Of a stretch of 64,000 nucleotides of DNA, positions 1 through 7,881 are shown one piece after another. Both the position numbers and the translations under genes were made by a program. The notes beneath the pieces were generated by a model. The model saw only the letters and a list, made by a program, of their open reading frames with translations. It had not been told where the DNA came from and made no database searches. How positions within the stretch are numbered: position 1 is the stretch's first letter; every line of letters begins with the position of its first letter. Origin of the DNA: Brucella tritici (GTDB lineage: Bacteria > Pseudomonadota > Alphaproteobacteria > Rhizobiales > Rhizobiaceae); NCBI RefSeq assembly GCF_008932295.1, contig NZ_WBWA01000024.1, forward strand, positions 1 through 64,000. The letters are read 5' to 3'.

Positions 1-911
1 ATCTCAACATATTCGTCACAATCGTGCGACGCCAGAGCATCAAACAGGCCGCTAACGAACTCGGTGTCACAACATCCGCAATCAGCCATCGTTTGCGTAA
101 ACTCGAAGCCGATCTCGGCGTCCGCCTTCTCAATCGCACAAGCCGATCCATCAAACCAACCCTAGCCGGAAAAGCTTTCGCTGAACAACTCGAAACAGGT
201 CTAAGGGCTATAGCCGAGGCTGTCGAGGCACTGACCAGCCAGCGCGATTTCCCATCCGGACGCATAAGGCTCAACGCGTTACGTGATGCCGCTCGGTTGA
301 TTATTGCCCCCATCCTGCCGCGCTATACGCAAACCTATCCCGATATGCATCTGGATATGACGATAGATGACCAGATGGTCGATATCGTTGCCGAAGGCTT
401 CGATGCGGGGATTCGCTATGGCGACCGGGTGCCGCAGGATATGATCGGTGTACCGTTGACTGGACCTTTGCAATGGATCGTGGTCGGATCTCCTGTCTTG
501 ATATCAAGGGTAGGGCGCCCCGAGGCGCCGGACGATCTGCTACGCTTGCCATGCATAGAGACAAGGCTCGGGGACAATTCCCGCTATGCGTGGGAGCTCG
601 GGAACGGAGCTTCCTTGCGCCGGGTCGATGTGAAGGGCCCGATTTGTGCCAATGAGACCGAGCAGGCTGTCGAGGCTGCCTTGAGTGGGATCGGCTTTGC
701 CTATTGTCTGGAGCCTTTGGTCCAGAATTACCTGGATACGGGTGCGCTTGAAGCTGTGCTGCCTGACTGGGCTTCGGAAGGTCCGCCTCTGACCATGTAT
801 TATCCAAGCAGACGACAGGTGCCATCCGGTTTGCGGCGGTTGATCGATATTATCCGGGAAGGTCAGGGGCTTACGAAATTAGTCGTCGCAGAGGAGGCCA
901 CATCGCCCTGA
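1..911 (+). CDS. LysR-family transcriptional regulator, 5' end outside window
   Basis: The reading frame is open from base 3 to the TGA at 909-911. The visible protein begins inside the winged helix-turn-helix (SIKQAANELGVTTSAISHRL), so the first ten or so residues lie upstream of the window. The GTG at 24 falls inside the DNA-binding helix and is unlikely to be the start. The C-terminal part is a periplasmic-binding-protein-like effector domain of the CrgA-like type (the phrase FDAGIRYGDRVPQDMIGVPL is typical of it). LysR proteins bind DNA as tetramers and respond to a small ligand. The aldo/keto reductase gene follows 160 bp downstream on the same strand and may be a target; that is inference. 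Confidence 0.9.
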   Translation, partial: LNIFVTIVRRQSIKQAANELGVTTSAISHRLRKLEADLGVRLLNRTSRSIKPTLAGKAFAEQLETGLRAIAEAVEALTSQRDFPSGRIRLNALRDAARLIIAPILPRYTQTYPDMHLDMTIDDQMVDIVAEGFDAGIRYGDRVPQDMIGVPLTGPLQWIVVGSPVLISRVGRPEAPDDLLRLPCIETRLGDNSRYAWELGNGASLRRVDVKGPICANETEQAVEAALSGIGFAYCLEPLVQNYLDTGALEAVLPDWASEGPPLTMYYPSRRQVPSGLRRLIDIIREGQGLTKLVVAEEATSP

Positions 912-918
912 CGGTTTT

Positions 919-955
919 GTTGAGTATCTGTCATTCTTTCGTTGAGTAGCGGTCA
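919..955 (+). promoter_or_regulatory. Pair of 15-bp direct repeats upstream of the aldo/keto reductase gene
   Basis: GTTGAGTATCTGTCA at 919-933 and GTTGAGTAGCGGTCA at 941-955 agree at 13 of 15 bases. Their starts are 22 bp apart, about two helical turns, so both would lie on one face of the DNA. They sit about 120 bp before the likely start of the next gene and could be tandem regulator sites. No regulator can be assigned from sequence alone. Confidence 0.3.
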
Positions 956-1072
956 ATAGATTGGCGTTGCACCAGCTTCCCATCGGGATCAAATATGCGC
1001 CACACCTGTTATGCATGGGATCGGCGCTGCCTTCCATGCGTGGTCAAACCATTTCACTCATGGAGATGCGTC

Positions 1073-2104
1073 ATGCATTATTCTGCAGCGGCTGATCGTT
1101 ACCAGTCAGATATGATCTATCGCCGTACCGGCCGGAGCGGCATCGATTTGCCAGCCATATCGCTTGGTCTTTGGCACAATTTCGGTGGCCGGGATGTCTA
1201 CGAAAACGGTCGCGCTATACTCCGTCGCGCCTTCGATCTGGGCGTAACCCACTTCGATCTGGCGAATAATTATGGGCCGCCTGCCGGGTCTGCCGAAGAA
1301 AATTTCGGTCGCATCATGGCCAGTGATTTTCGGCCCTATCGCGATGAAATGATTATTTCGTCGAAAGCCGGTTGGGATATGTGGCCGGGGCCTTATGGCG
1401 GAATTGGCGGCAGCCGCAAATATCTGATCGCCAGTCTCGATCAGTCGCTGAAGCGGATGGGGCTCGATTATGTCGACATCTTCTATTCGCACCGTGTCGA
1501 TGCCACGACGCCTCTGGAAGAGACGATGGGAGCGCTCGCGCATCTGCATCGCCAGGGCAAGGCGCTTTATGTCGGTATTTCGAGCTATTCGCCGGAACTG
1601 ACGCTGAAGGCGGCGGCGATCCTGCAGGAAGAGCGCGTGCCGCTTTTTATTCACCAGCCGAATTACAACATGTTCAATCGCTGGATCGAGAACGGGCTTC
1701 TCGATACGCTGGATGAACTGGGCACCGGCTGCATCGTCTTCTCGCCACTGGCTCAGGGTTTGCTGACATCACGCTATCTGAACGGCATTCCGGAGGGAGC
1801 GCGGGCGAATCAGGGCGGCTCTCTGAAAGCCAGCGCAGAGAACGAAGAACTGCTGGGTCGCATCCGCGCATTGAACGCCATTGCGGAGCGTCGCGGACAG
1901 ACTTTGGCCCAGATGGCTATTGCCTGGACGCTGCGTGATCCGCGCGTCACCTCTTCGCTCATCGGGGCAAGTTCGGTCGCACAGCTTGAAAACTCTTTGG
2001 GAGCTCTGAAGGGACTGGAATTCAGCGCTGAGGAACTGGCTGAAATTGACCAATATGCGCATGATGGCGGAACCGACTGGTGGAAGAGCTCGACTTCGCT
2101 TTGA
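1073..2104 (+). CDS. Aldo/keto reductase, YghZ (L-glyceraldehyde 3-phosphate reductase)-like
   Basis: A 343-residue protein with the (beta/alpha)8 aldo/keto reductase signature. From the ATG at 1073 the catalytic tetrad is visible as D62 and Y67 (FDLANNYGP), K98 (ISSKAGW) and H140 (DIFYSHRVD). The opening IYRRTGRSGIDLPAISLGLW and the overall length resemble the YghZ branch, which reduces aldehydes such as L-glyceraldehyde 3-phosphate and methylglyoxal with NADPH. The open frame extends back to 995, but ATG 1073 has a GGAG just upstream and the extra residues do not look like AKR sequence. The gene ends in a strong terminator. The exact substrate cannot be read from the sequence. Confidence 0.9.
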   Translation: MHYSAAADRYQSDMIYRRTGRSGIDLPAISLGLWHNFGGRDVYENGRAILRRAFDLGVTHFDLANNYGPPAGSAEENFGRIMASDFRPYRDEMIISSKAGWDMWPGPYGGIGGSRKYLIASLDQSLKRMGLDYVDIFYSHRVDATTPLEETMGALAHLHRQGKALYVGISSYSPELTLKAAAILQEERVPLFIHQPNYNMFNRWIENGLLDTLDELGTGCIVFSPLAQGLLTSRYLNGIPEGARANQGGSLKASAENEELLGRIRALNAIAERRGQTLAQMAIAWTLRDPRVTSSLIGASSVAQLENSLGALKGLEFSAEELAEIDQYAHDGGTDWWKSSTSL

Positions 2105-2136
2105 ACTATTCAGTCTGACGAACAACTTGATAAAGG

Positions 2137-2163
2137 GCCGTACGCTTTGCGTACGGCTTTTTT
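2137..2163 (+). terminator. Rho-independent terminator of the aldo/keto reductase gene
   Basis: Perfect 9-bp stem GCCGTACGC / GCGTACGGC with a TTT loop, followed by six T residues. It lies 33 bp after the stop codon. Confidence 0.9.
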
Positions 2164-2167
2164 GCTA

Positions 2168-2216
2168 GAGGGCATCCCGAAAAGTGTGAAACGGCTTTCG
2201 GATAAGATGCGCTCTA
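2168..2216. repeat. RIME-like palindromic repeat, B module
   Basis: Imperfect palindrome with outer arms GCATC / GATGC and inner CCGAAAAG / CTTTCGG. It is one of about a dozen related copies in this window (see 28023, 38579, 47146, 50240). Confidence 0.8.
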
Positions 2217-2337
2217 GGAATAAGACGCGGCGAAAGCAATTCACGCGGGGAGATGAAATTGCTATAGGCGAGTGGGGTTTGTTGCTGGGCACGATCCTGC
2301 GCCAAGTCTGGCCTTTGGGGGAAGTAATTTCGAGAAG

Positions 2338-3384
2338 ATGTCGCTGCGGTCGATAAAGGGCAGTTTAAAATATCCGCTGATCCGTGCGGGGCTGGAGGCT
2401 ATAGCCTTTTCCGGCGCGCCAGCACTTTTCCCTGCTGCCGGTGGGCGCGGTGTCGTCTTCACGATGCATCACGTCAAACCGGAAGATGCGATTGATCGGA
2501 CGGACCCCAACGCCATTCTCTCCATTACACCGCACACGCTTGAAATGGCGATAGAAGCGGCATTGGAAGCAGACCTCGTGCCGGTGCATCTGCATGACTT
2601 GCCGAGATTACTTTCCGAGAAAGCCGATACCCGGAAATATGTCGCCTTCACACTCGACGACGGTTATCGGAACAATGCAGAATTTGCGGCGCCGGTATTT
2701 GCCAGATACAACATTCCCTACACGATTTTCATCACGACGGGTTTCGTGGAGCGCAAGCGATCCATGTGGTGGCGAACCATCGCGGCTCTGGTGATGGAGG
2801 CCGACGGTTTTCAGTTCAATTTTGGCGGCGGTGCTGCCGATGTCCGTTCGGCAACCCCTGCCCAGAAATCAGCGGCCTTCGCCCGACTCGTGCAGTTCAT
2901 GCAGTGTTTCGATGAGGATGAAGCAGTCGCCCGCATAGATGCGGCTGCACAAACGGTCGGGATCGACGCGATTTCGCTTGTCGATGAATCGGTGATGACC
3001 CCATCGGAGTTGCGCACTCTTGCGCTGGACCCGCTTGTGCATCTTGGAGCGCACACCGTCACTCACGTCAATCTGTGCCGTGTCGACGACAAGCGGCTGG
3101 TAAAGGAAATCGCTGATTCGACCGAATCAGTGCAACGCTATGCCGGTTACAGGCCGCGATCCTTTGCCTATCCATATGGATGGAAGGCGGCAGTTGGCGA
3201 ACGTGAGATCAGGGCGGTATCAGCAGCCGGTTTCGATGTGGGTGTGACCACCCAGCCCGGTGTGCTGCAGCAAACGGGCGCGATGTCAGCCGCAGCGATT
3301 CCGCGCATTTCCCTCAACGGCTATTTTCAGAAGAAGCGCTATATAAAGGCGCTCGTTTCGGGCCTGCCATTCAAGCTGCTGTAG
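2338..3384 (+). CDS. Polysaccharide deacetylase (NodB-homology) family protein
   Basis: A 348-residue carbohydrate esterase family 4-like protein. From ATG 2338 the metal-binding aspartate motif is FTLDDGY (about residues 104-110), followed by TIFITTGF. Further on, HLGAHTVTHVNL provides the HxxxH pair that normally completes zinc binding. Such enzymes remove N-acetyl groups from chitin-like, peptidoglycan or capsular sugars. An in-frame GTG at 2272 would add 22 residues, but ATG 2338 starts a more typical sequence and has a purine-rich GGGGGAAG upstream. There is no clear signal peptide, so the site of action is uncertain. The gene stands alone between palindromic repeats. Confidence 0.85.
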   Translation: MSLRSIKGSLKYPLIRAGLEAIAFSGAPALFPAAGGRGVVFTMHHVKPEDAIDRTDPNAILSITPHTLEMAIEAALEADLVPVHLHDLPRLLSEKADTRKYVAFTLDDGYRNNAEFAAPVFARYNIPYTIFITTGFVERKRSMWWRTIAALVMEADGFQFNFGGGAADVRSATPAQKSAAFARLVQFMQCFDEDEAVARIDAAAQTVGIDAISLVDESVMTPSELRTLALDPLVHLGAHTVTHVNLCRVDDKRLVKEIADSTESVQRYAGYRPRSFAYPYGWKAAVGEREIRAVSAAGFDVGVTTQPGVLQQTGAMSAAAIPRISLNGYFQKKRYIKALVSGLPFKLL

Positions 3385-3454
3385 TGGTCTGATTCCAACA
3401 TTTGCATACGTCGGTTCAAGCGCTGAGCAAATGTTGGAATCAAAAAGACCACCA
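3385..3454. repeat. Long palindromic repeat 1 (different family from the RIME-like copies)
   Basis: Arms TGGTCT and GATTCCAACATTTGC on the left are mirrored by GCAAATGTTGGAATC and AGACCACCA on the right, with about 20 nt in the loop. It begins immediately after the stop codon of the deacetylase. Confidence 0.8.
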
Positions 3455-3468
3455 GGAAGTATATGTAT

Positions 3469-3546
3469 CTAGTGGATTTTTCGAATTTGACGTTTGAAAC
3501 AGCATCTATGTCAGCCGGGATTCAAACGTCAAATTCAATCCACTAG
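3469..3546. repeat. Long palindromic repeat 2, adjacent to repeat 1
   Basis: Outer arms CTAGTGGAT / ATCCACTAG and inner GAATTTGACGTTTGAA / TTCAAACGTCAAATTC enclose a loop of about 24 nt. It lies 14 bp from the previous palindrome. The two have the same architecture but different arm sequences. Confidence 0.8.
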
Positions 3547-3631
3547 CGACGATTTGCTTCCAGAAACATTGCCCTAAAACACGAAAGGCCGCCTGTCGGC
3601 AGCCTTCGTAAAACCTGATCTGAAGAAAAAC

Positions 3632-3706
3632 TGGAGCGGGCGAAGGGATTCGAACCCTCGACCCCAACCTTGGCAAGGTTGTGCTCTACCCCTGAGCTAC
3701 ACCCGC
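3632..3706 (-). tRNA. tRNA-Gly (GCC)
   Basis: On the minus strand the 75 nt fold as a cloverleaf. The acceptor stem is GCGGGTG / CGCCCGC with an encoded CCA. The T arm contains GGTTCGAATCC. The anticodon loop TTGCCAA gives anticodon GCC for glycine. Confidence 0.97.
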
Positions 3707-3842
3707 TCGCGCCAGTCATTCTGGAAACCGTTCGTTTCCGTCAGGCAGGCGCTATATGGACCAACGCTTCGGAGATTGCAACAGGGAAATTTGCTTCTTT
3801 GTGCAAGATATTTTCCGGCTATGTTCAAAGCTGTGGATGAAG

Positions 3843-5222
3843 TCAGCGTCCGAGACGTGTGACGCTGATCAGCGAGGCAAACAGCGCGAAGCCGGATGCG
3901 AAGAAGAGAATATAGGGAGTTCCTTCCACGCCCCATTGCGACAGCAGAAAGGCGACGAAGGCCGCACCCAGCGATTGGCCGAGAAGGCGCGCCGTGCCCA
4001 GCATGCCGCTTGCGGCTCCGCTGCGTGAGCGTGGGGTAGACGTAATCATCATGCGATTGTTCGGCGCCTGAAAGAGGCCGAAACCAATTCCGCAAATTGC
4101 CATGCGCCAGCATATATCCGGGATTGACGGATGTTCCGGCAGCATGCCGACCAGAGCAAGGCCGATGGCGAATGTGATGAGGCCAAGCAGACCCAGAATC
4201 GCCGGCGAGTGTTTGTCGGATAGTTTGCCCGAAAGCGGCGCGACGATGGCAAGCGCAATGGGCCACGGCATCATCAGGAAACCGACTTCGATAGGCCTGA
4301 AGCCAAAGACGACCTGAAAGAGGAACGGCAGTGAGATGAACGCCATCATCTGCGCCAGAAACGACATGATCGAAGTGCAGATGGAAAGCGTGAAAACGGG
4401 AATGCGCAAGAGGTCGAGCGGCAGCAGCGGATCGGCCATGCGCAGCGACCGCCGTGTGAGGAGAACAGCCGCGGTTACGGAGCCCACCGCCTGCAACAGC
4501 ACGACGAAGGAACCGATTTCGTTGCCTGCACTGTCGATGGTCGTGATCAGAAGGCCAAAAGTAAGTGCCGACAGGATGGCACTGACCACATCGAATTTAC
4601 GCGCAGAGCGGTCATTCTCGGGCAGGCTTTTGAGGCCCATCACGACGGCAGCGACGCCGAGTGGGATATTGATGACGAAGAGCCAGGGCCAGCTCAGGGA
4701 CGACAGCATGACACCGGCAAGCGTCGGTCCGATGGTCGACGAAACAGCGACGAAGAGTGCATTGAGGCCGATGGCCGTGCCAAATTTCGCCTGCGGCACC
4801 GTATAGCGCAGAAGGGCAGTGTTGACGCTCATCAGGCCCGCCGCACCCAGCCCCTGTATGATGCGGGCGAAAGTGAGCGCTTCCAGTGAGCGCGAGAAAA
4901 CGCAGGCGATGGAAGCGACGGTGAATAATGCCACGCCGCCAAGATAAACGCGCCGATAGCCATAGATTTCGCCAAGTGCTGCCAGTGGAAGCAGGGTGAC
5001 CACAATTGCAAGCTGATAGCCGTTGACGATCCAGATCGAGGCTGCAGGACCAGCCGAAAAATCGGCGGCAATTGTCGGGAGGGCGACATTTGCGATGGTG
5101 CCATCAATGACGGCAAGCGTCAGGCCGACCATCAGGGTTGCCCATGCCCAATAGATTCTCGGCTTGGGCAAACCGTCCGGAGCGACGGACGTGCCTTGTT
5201 GGATCGCGGTTTCGTGCTTCAT
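3843..5222 (-). CDS. MFS multidrug efflux transporter, DHA2 (14-TM) family
   Basis: A 459-residue hydrophobic protein of the drug:H+ antiporter-2 type (EmrB/QacA relatives), located in the inner membrane. The first helix carries LAVIDGTIANVALPTIAADF, the characteristic DHA2 motif. The loop between helices 2 and 3 has GEIYGYRRVYLGG. Further hydrophobic segments fill the rest, consistent with 13-14 helices. No membrane-fusion partner gene lies next to it, so it probably acts alone. The region upstream of the start (5223-5401) contains a weak inverted repeat CCTT...AAGG near 5310-5330, but no regulator gene is adjacent. The substrate is unknown. Confidence 0.88.
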   Translation of the reverse strand: MKHETAIQQGTSVAPDGLPKPRIYWAWATLMVGLTLAVIDGTIANVALPTIAADFSAGPAASIWIVNGYQLAIVVTLLPLAALGEIYGYRRVYLGGVALFTVASIACVFSRSLEALTFARIIQGLGAAGLMSVNTALLRYTVPQAKFGTAIGLNALFVAVSSTIGPTLAGVMLSSLSWPWLFVINIPLGVAAVVMGLKSLPENDRSARKFDVVSAILSALTFGLLITTIDSAGNEIGSFVVLLQAVGSVTAAVLLTRRSLRMADPLLPLDLLRIPVFTLSICTSIMSFLAQMMAFISLPFLFQVVFGFRPIEVGFLMMPWPIALAIVAPLSGKLSDKHSPAILGLLGLITFAIGLALVGMLPEHPSIPDICWRMAICGIGFGLFQAPNNRMMITSTPRSRSGAASGMLGTARLLGQSLGAAFVAFLLSQWGVEGTPYILFFASGFALFASLISVTRLGR

Positions 5223-5362
5223 ATTATACCAGTATTCGGGTCAATATGGCTGGCGCTTCCATGTTCGCCGGAACCGCTTCAAATGCCACAAATAAAAACA
5301 GGTTTCCTATAACCTTAACCCTATTGGGAAGGTCAGCAAGCTATCTAGCCGAAAATTGCCTG

Positions 5363-5379
5363 CCGAAAACTGTTTTCGG
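5363..5379 (-). terminator. Possible terminator hairpin after the CynX-like transporter gene
   Basis: CCGAAAA / TTTTCGG with a 3-nt loop lies about 23 bp after the stop codon of the leftward operon. The T-run that should follow is weak, so it may only be an mRNA 3' hairpin. Confidence 0.3.
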
Positions 5380-5401
5380 GCCATAAACTGGCCGGGTAAC
5401 G

Positions 5402-6631
5402 CTATTGTGTGCCACTTTCCGCCTGAACGGGCAGTTTCATGACATGCGCATATTTGTGCGGATTGAAGCTCAGATAGAGTGGGCAGATGCTTGCGACCAG
5501 AACAAGGTGCAAGATCCAGCCGGAAGCAAACGAGCCGGTCAGCCCATGCAGGAAAGCGGTTGCGACGGGACCGAGAGCTGCGATCAGAAAGCCACCGCCC
5601 TGCATCATGGCAGCCAGTGCGCCTGCTTCTTCAGGTCTGGGCAGGTGATCGAGCGATGTAATCATGGCGAGCGCGAAGCTGCCGCCGAGACCTGCGCCGC
5701 AGATCGCGGACCACAAAAAGGGCGAGAGCTGCGGTGCGAAGGCAAGGCCCGCGAAGCCTGTCGCCTGCATAGCCAATGTCAGCAGCAGCCACGGGCGGCG
5801 GTCGGTGCTGTGGCGGGCGACGAGCGGCAGTCCGAAGGCCGCTAGCGCCTGTGCAACAGCCATCGCCGCGACGAGATTGCCGGTGGTGGAGGCGGCAAGC
5901 CCTAGCGATTGATAATAGGGCGCGAGCCAGGCGACTATGGACGAGTAGCCCGCATTGACGAGACCGAAAGCAGCCATCAGCACCCAGGTGCGAGGGCGCC
6001 GCAGCAGGTGCCCGGTTATTCCGGATTTTTTGCCCGACGATGACATCTCGCGGAGGATGGGTATAGCCGTCAGCAAGGCCAGGGCAGCGGGGATTGCAAG
6101 GACGGCAAGGGCGAAGTGCCAGTTATGCTGGCTGCCCGCAAGCCATGGCGTCAGCCGTGCGCCGAGAGCGCCGCCGCCCATGATCATGGCAGAATAGAGC
6201 CCGGTCACAGTGGCAATGCTTGCTGGGAAATTGGCCTTGATAAGGCCCGGCATGAAGGCCTGAATCATTGCAACACCTGCGCCGCACAGTACGGCGGTCA
6301 GAACCAGCGAAACGCCGTCCGGCACAAAGCCGCGCAGGAGGGAGCCTGCGGCAAGAATAGCAAGTGCCGCGAACATGCTGCGCCGGGTGCCGAACCGCGA
6401 CTGGATGCGCGGAGCCGCGAAAGCGCCAAGCCCCATCAGCATCATTGGCAGGAAGGTGAGCAGGGAAAGCGCACCAAAGCCCATTCCGGTATCGGCTGCG
6501 ATATTCGAAAGTACTGGCCCCGGCGCGGTCAGGAACGGACGCAGGTTGAGGCCGATCAGAACGACGAGCGCGATGAGGGCAATGTTTGCAGCTTGTTTGC
6601 TACCGGTTACCGGATGGGTGGTGGTCTGCAT
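5402..6631 (-). CDS. MFS transporter of the CynX/NimT (cyanate-type) family
   Basis: A 409-residue inner-membrane transporter with about 12 hydrophobic segments. The opening helix with LIGLNLRPFLTAPGPVL and the following block ending in FLPMMLMGLGAF are typical of the CynX/YeaN/NimT branch, whose members have been linked to cyanate or to 2-nitroimidazole export. It is the last gene of a tight leftward operon: its start is 3 nt past the stop of the deaminase gene (6635). The pairing with a deaminase suggests that it moves a nitrogenous base or analogue across the membrane, but direction and substrate are inference. Confidence 0.85.
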   Translation of the reverse strand: MQTTTHPVTGSKQAANIALIALVVLIGLNLRPFLTAPGPVLSNIAADTGMGFGALSLLTFLPMMLMGLGAFAAPRIQSRFGTRRSMFAALAILAAGSLLRGFVPDGVSLVLTAVLCGAGVAMIQAFMPGLIKANFPASIATVTGLYSAMIMGGGALGARLTPWLAGSQHNWHFALAVLAIPAALALLTAIPILREMSSSGKKSGITGHLLRRPRTWVLMAAFGLVNAGYSSIVAWLAPYYQSLGLAASTTGNLVAAMAVAQALAAFGLPLVARHSTDRRPWLLLTLAMQATGFAGLAFAPQLSPFLWSAICGAGLGGSFALAMITSLDHLPRPEEAGALAAMMQGGGFLIAALGPVATAFLHGLTGSFASGWILHLVLVASICPLYLSFNPHKYAHVMKLPVQAESGTQ

Positions 6632-6634
6632 GTT

Positions 6635-7105
6635 TCAGGCGCCTGCCTTGTTCTTGATGCTCCAGACTTCGTAGAGTTCAGGATCTTTTTCCGGTGGGGA
6701 ATGTTCGAAACTGATGCCGGTCTGCGCGCTGAGAGGCTTGGCGAGCTCAGCAGCGATTTTTGCGGTTGAAAGGCCGAATGGTTCGGCCTGCTCATTGGAA
6801 TAGGCGAAGCGGATTTTCTCGACGCCAGCCATGCGCATCGCGGCAAAGCACATGGGGCAGGGCTGGCCGCTTGCATAGACTTCGCAGCCATCGAGACGCG
6901 GCGATTGCAGCGTCTTGCCCGCTGCGCGCAGCGCCAGCAATTCGGCATGGGCGGTGGGATCGCAATCGGCCTGCATGCGATTGACGCCTGTGGCAATGAC
7001 CTTGCCACCCTTGACGACCACGGCACCGAACGGACGTCCGCCTTGTTCGACATTGTCGAAGGCGAGCTTTATGGCCTGATCGAGATATGTGCTGTCGCTG
7101 CTCAT
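6635..7105 (-). CDS. Nucleoside/nucleobase deaminase (CMP/dCMP deaminase family, guanine deaminase-like)
   Basis: A 156-residue zinc-dependent deaminase. The zinc site is clear: HAE at residues 53-55 (histidine ligand and proton-shuttle glutamate) and PCPMC at 82-86 (two cysteine ligands). The short length, GGRPFGAVVV near residue 25, and the tail region resemble bacterial guanine deaminase, but cytosine, tRNA-adenosine or other purine substrates cannot be excluded from sequence. It overlaps the upstream ankyrin gene by 4 nt (ATGA), so the two are probably translationally coupled. Cytoplasmic, with no signal peptide. Confidence 0.88.
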   Translation of the reverse strand: MSSDSTYLDQAIKLAFDNVEQGGRPFGAVVVKGGKVIATGVNRMQADCDPTAHAELLALRAAGKTLQSPRLDGCEVYASGQPCPMCFAAMRMAGVEKIRFAYSNEQAEPFGLSTAKIAAELAKPLSAQTGISFEHSPPEKDPELYEVWSIKNKAGA

Positions 7106-7797
7106 TTCGCGCCAGCCTTCTCCAGCAGGGCCACCATCGGCGCATAGCCGCGGCTGCGGGCATGCTGAAGCGGCGTGACGTCATCATTATCTGCCAGATT
7201 GACGTCGGCCCCGGCATCGATGAGGAGCTTCACAATATCGATATGACGCTGGCCGCCGTCCCCGAGCATGATGGCTTCGAGGAGTGCCGTCCAGCCAAGA
7301 TTGTTGACGTGATCGACCTTGACGCCAGCCTCAATCAGCGTGCGCACCGTTTCGACATGTCCGCGTTCGGAGGCGGGAATGAGTGCCGTTCCGCCATAGC
7401 GATTGGTGCTCTTCAGGTCAGCACCGTGCGCAAGCGTCATCTTGAGAATTTCGAGGTGTCCGCGTGCGCCCGCATAAAGATAGGGGCTGTCCTTGATGGC
7501 ATCCTTTGCATTGACGTCAGCGCCAGCATTGATGAGCGCACGGGCGACGTCGACGTGATTGGCATGGGTTGCCGCCAGAAGTGCCGTCTCACCGCTTTTG
7601 CCGCGTGTTTCGAGGTTTGCTCCGGTCTTGATAGTCGCGTTGACTGCGGCCAGATCGCCAGCCGCTGCGGCCTGAAGCAGCGAGGTTTGGGCCTGAGCAT
7701 GGGCGGCGGCGTTGTGGCCCGGCAATGTCGGTTCGGTCATAACTATCGTTCCTGCAATCAATGCCAAGGCACTCAAGCTGAATATCGTTTGACGCAT
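7102..7797 (-). CDS. Secreted ankyrin-repeat protein
   Basis: A 231-residue protein with a Sec-type signal: a hydrophobic stretch follows MRQTIF, with a likely cleavage near residue 34 (AHA). About five ankyrin repeats follow, with recognisable units such as GETALLAATHANHVDVARAL and the phrases INAGADVNAKD and IDAGADVNLAD. An upstream in-frame extension to 7842 is possible, but ATG 7797 has a good AGGAG 7-8 nt before it. It heads the operon with the deaminase and MFS genes. Ankyrin repeats are protein-binding scaffolds. In periplasmic proteins of this kind the partner is usually unknown, although some ankyrin genes are paired with catalase or other enzymes. Confidence 0.85.
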   Translation of the reverse strand: MRQTIFSLSALALIAGTIVMTEPTLPGHNAAAHAQAQTSLLQAAAAGDLAAVNATIKTGANLETRGKSGETALLAATHANHVDVARALINAGADVNAKDAIKDSPYLYAGARGHLEILKMTLAHGADLKSTNRYGGTALIPASERGHVETVRTLIEAGVKVDHVNNLGWTALLEAIMLGDGGQRHIDIVKLLIDAGADVNLADNDDVTPLQHARSRGYAPMVALLEKAGAK

Positions 7798-7809
7798 CGG
7801 CTGGTTCTC

Positions 7810-7834
7810 CTGCTTGTTGTGTTCATACAAGCAG
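7810..7834. promoter_or_regulatory. Inverted repeat in the divergent LysR/ankyrin promoter region
   Basis: Arms CTGCTTGT and ACAAGCAG are separated by 9 bp. The site lies in the 84-bp gap between the ankyrin operon and the divergent LysR gene. LysR regulators usually bind partial dyads (T-N11-A) in exactly this position, so this is a candidate operator; binding is not shown. Confidence 0.45.
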
Positions 7835-7881
7835 GGTGGCATATTCGGAAATTAAATGTTGAACTGACATCCAGTGGGTTT

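Noticed and set aside
3632..3706. tRNA-Gly as an integration site with an attached island
   Set aside because: No integrase gene and no duplicated tRNA 3' end are visible; only palindromic repeats lie beside it.
5310..5331. Weak inverted repeat CCTT...AAGG upstream of the DHA2 pump as a MarR/TetR operator
   Set aside because: Arms are only 4-5 bp and no regulator gene is adjacent, so support is too thin.
7087..7881. Long open extension upstream of the LysR gene at 7882
   Set aside because: It runs antisense to the ankyrin gene, lacks LysR features and has no start signal near 7087; the open frame is a shadow of the opposite coding strand.
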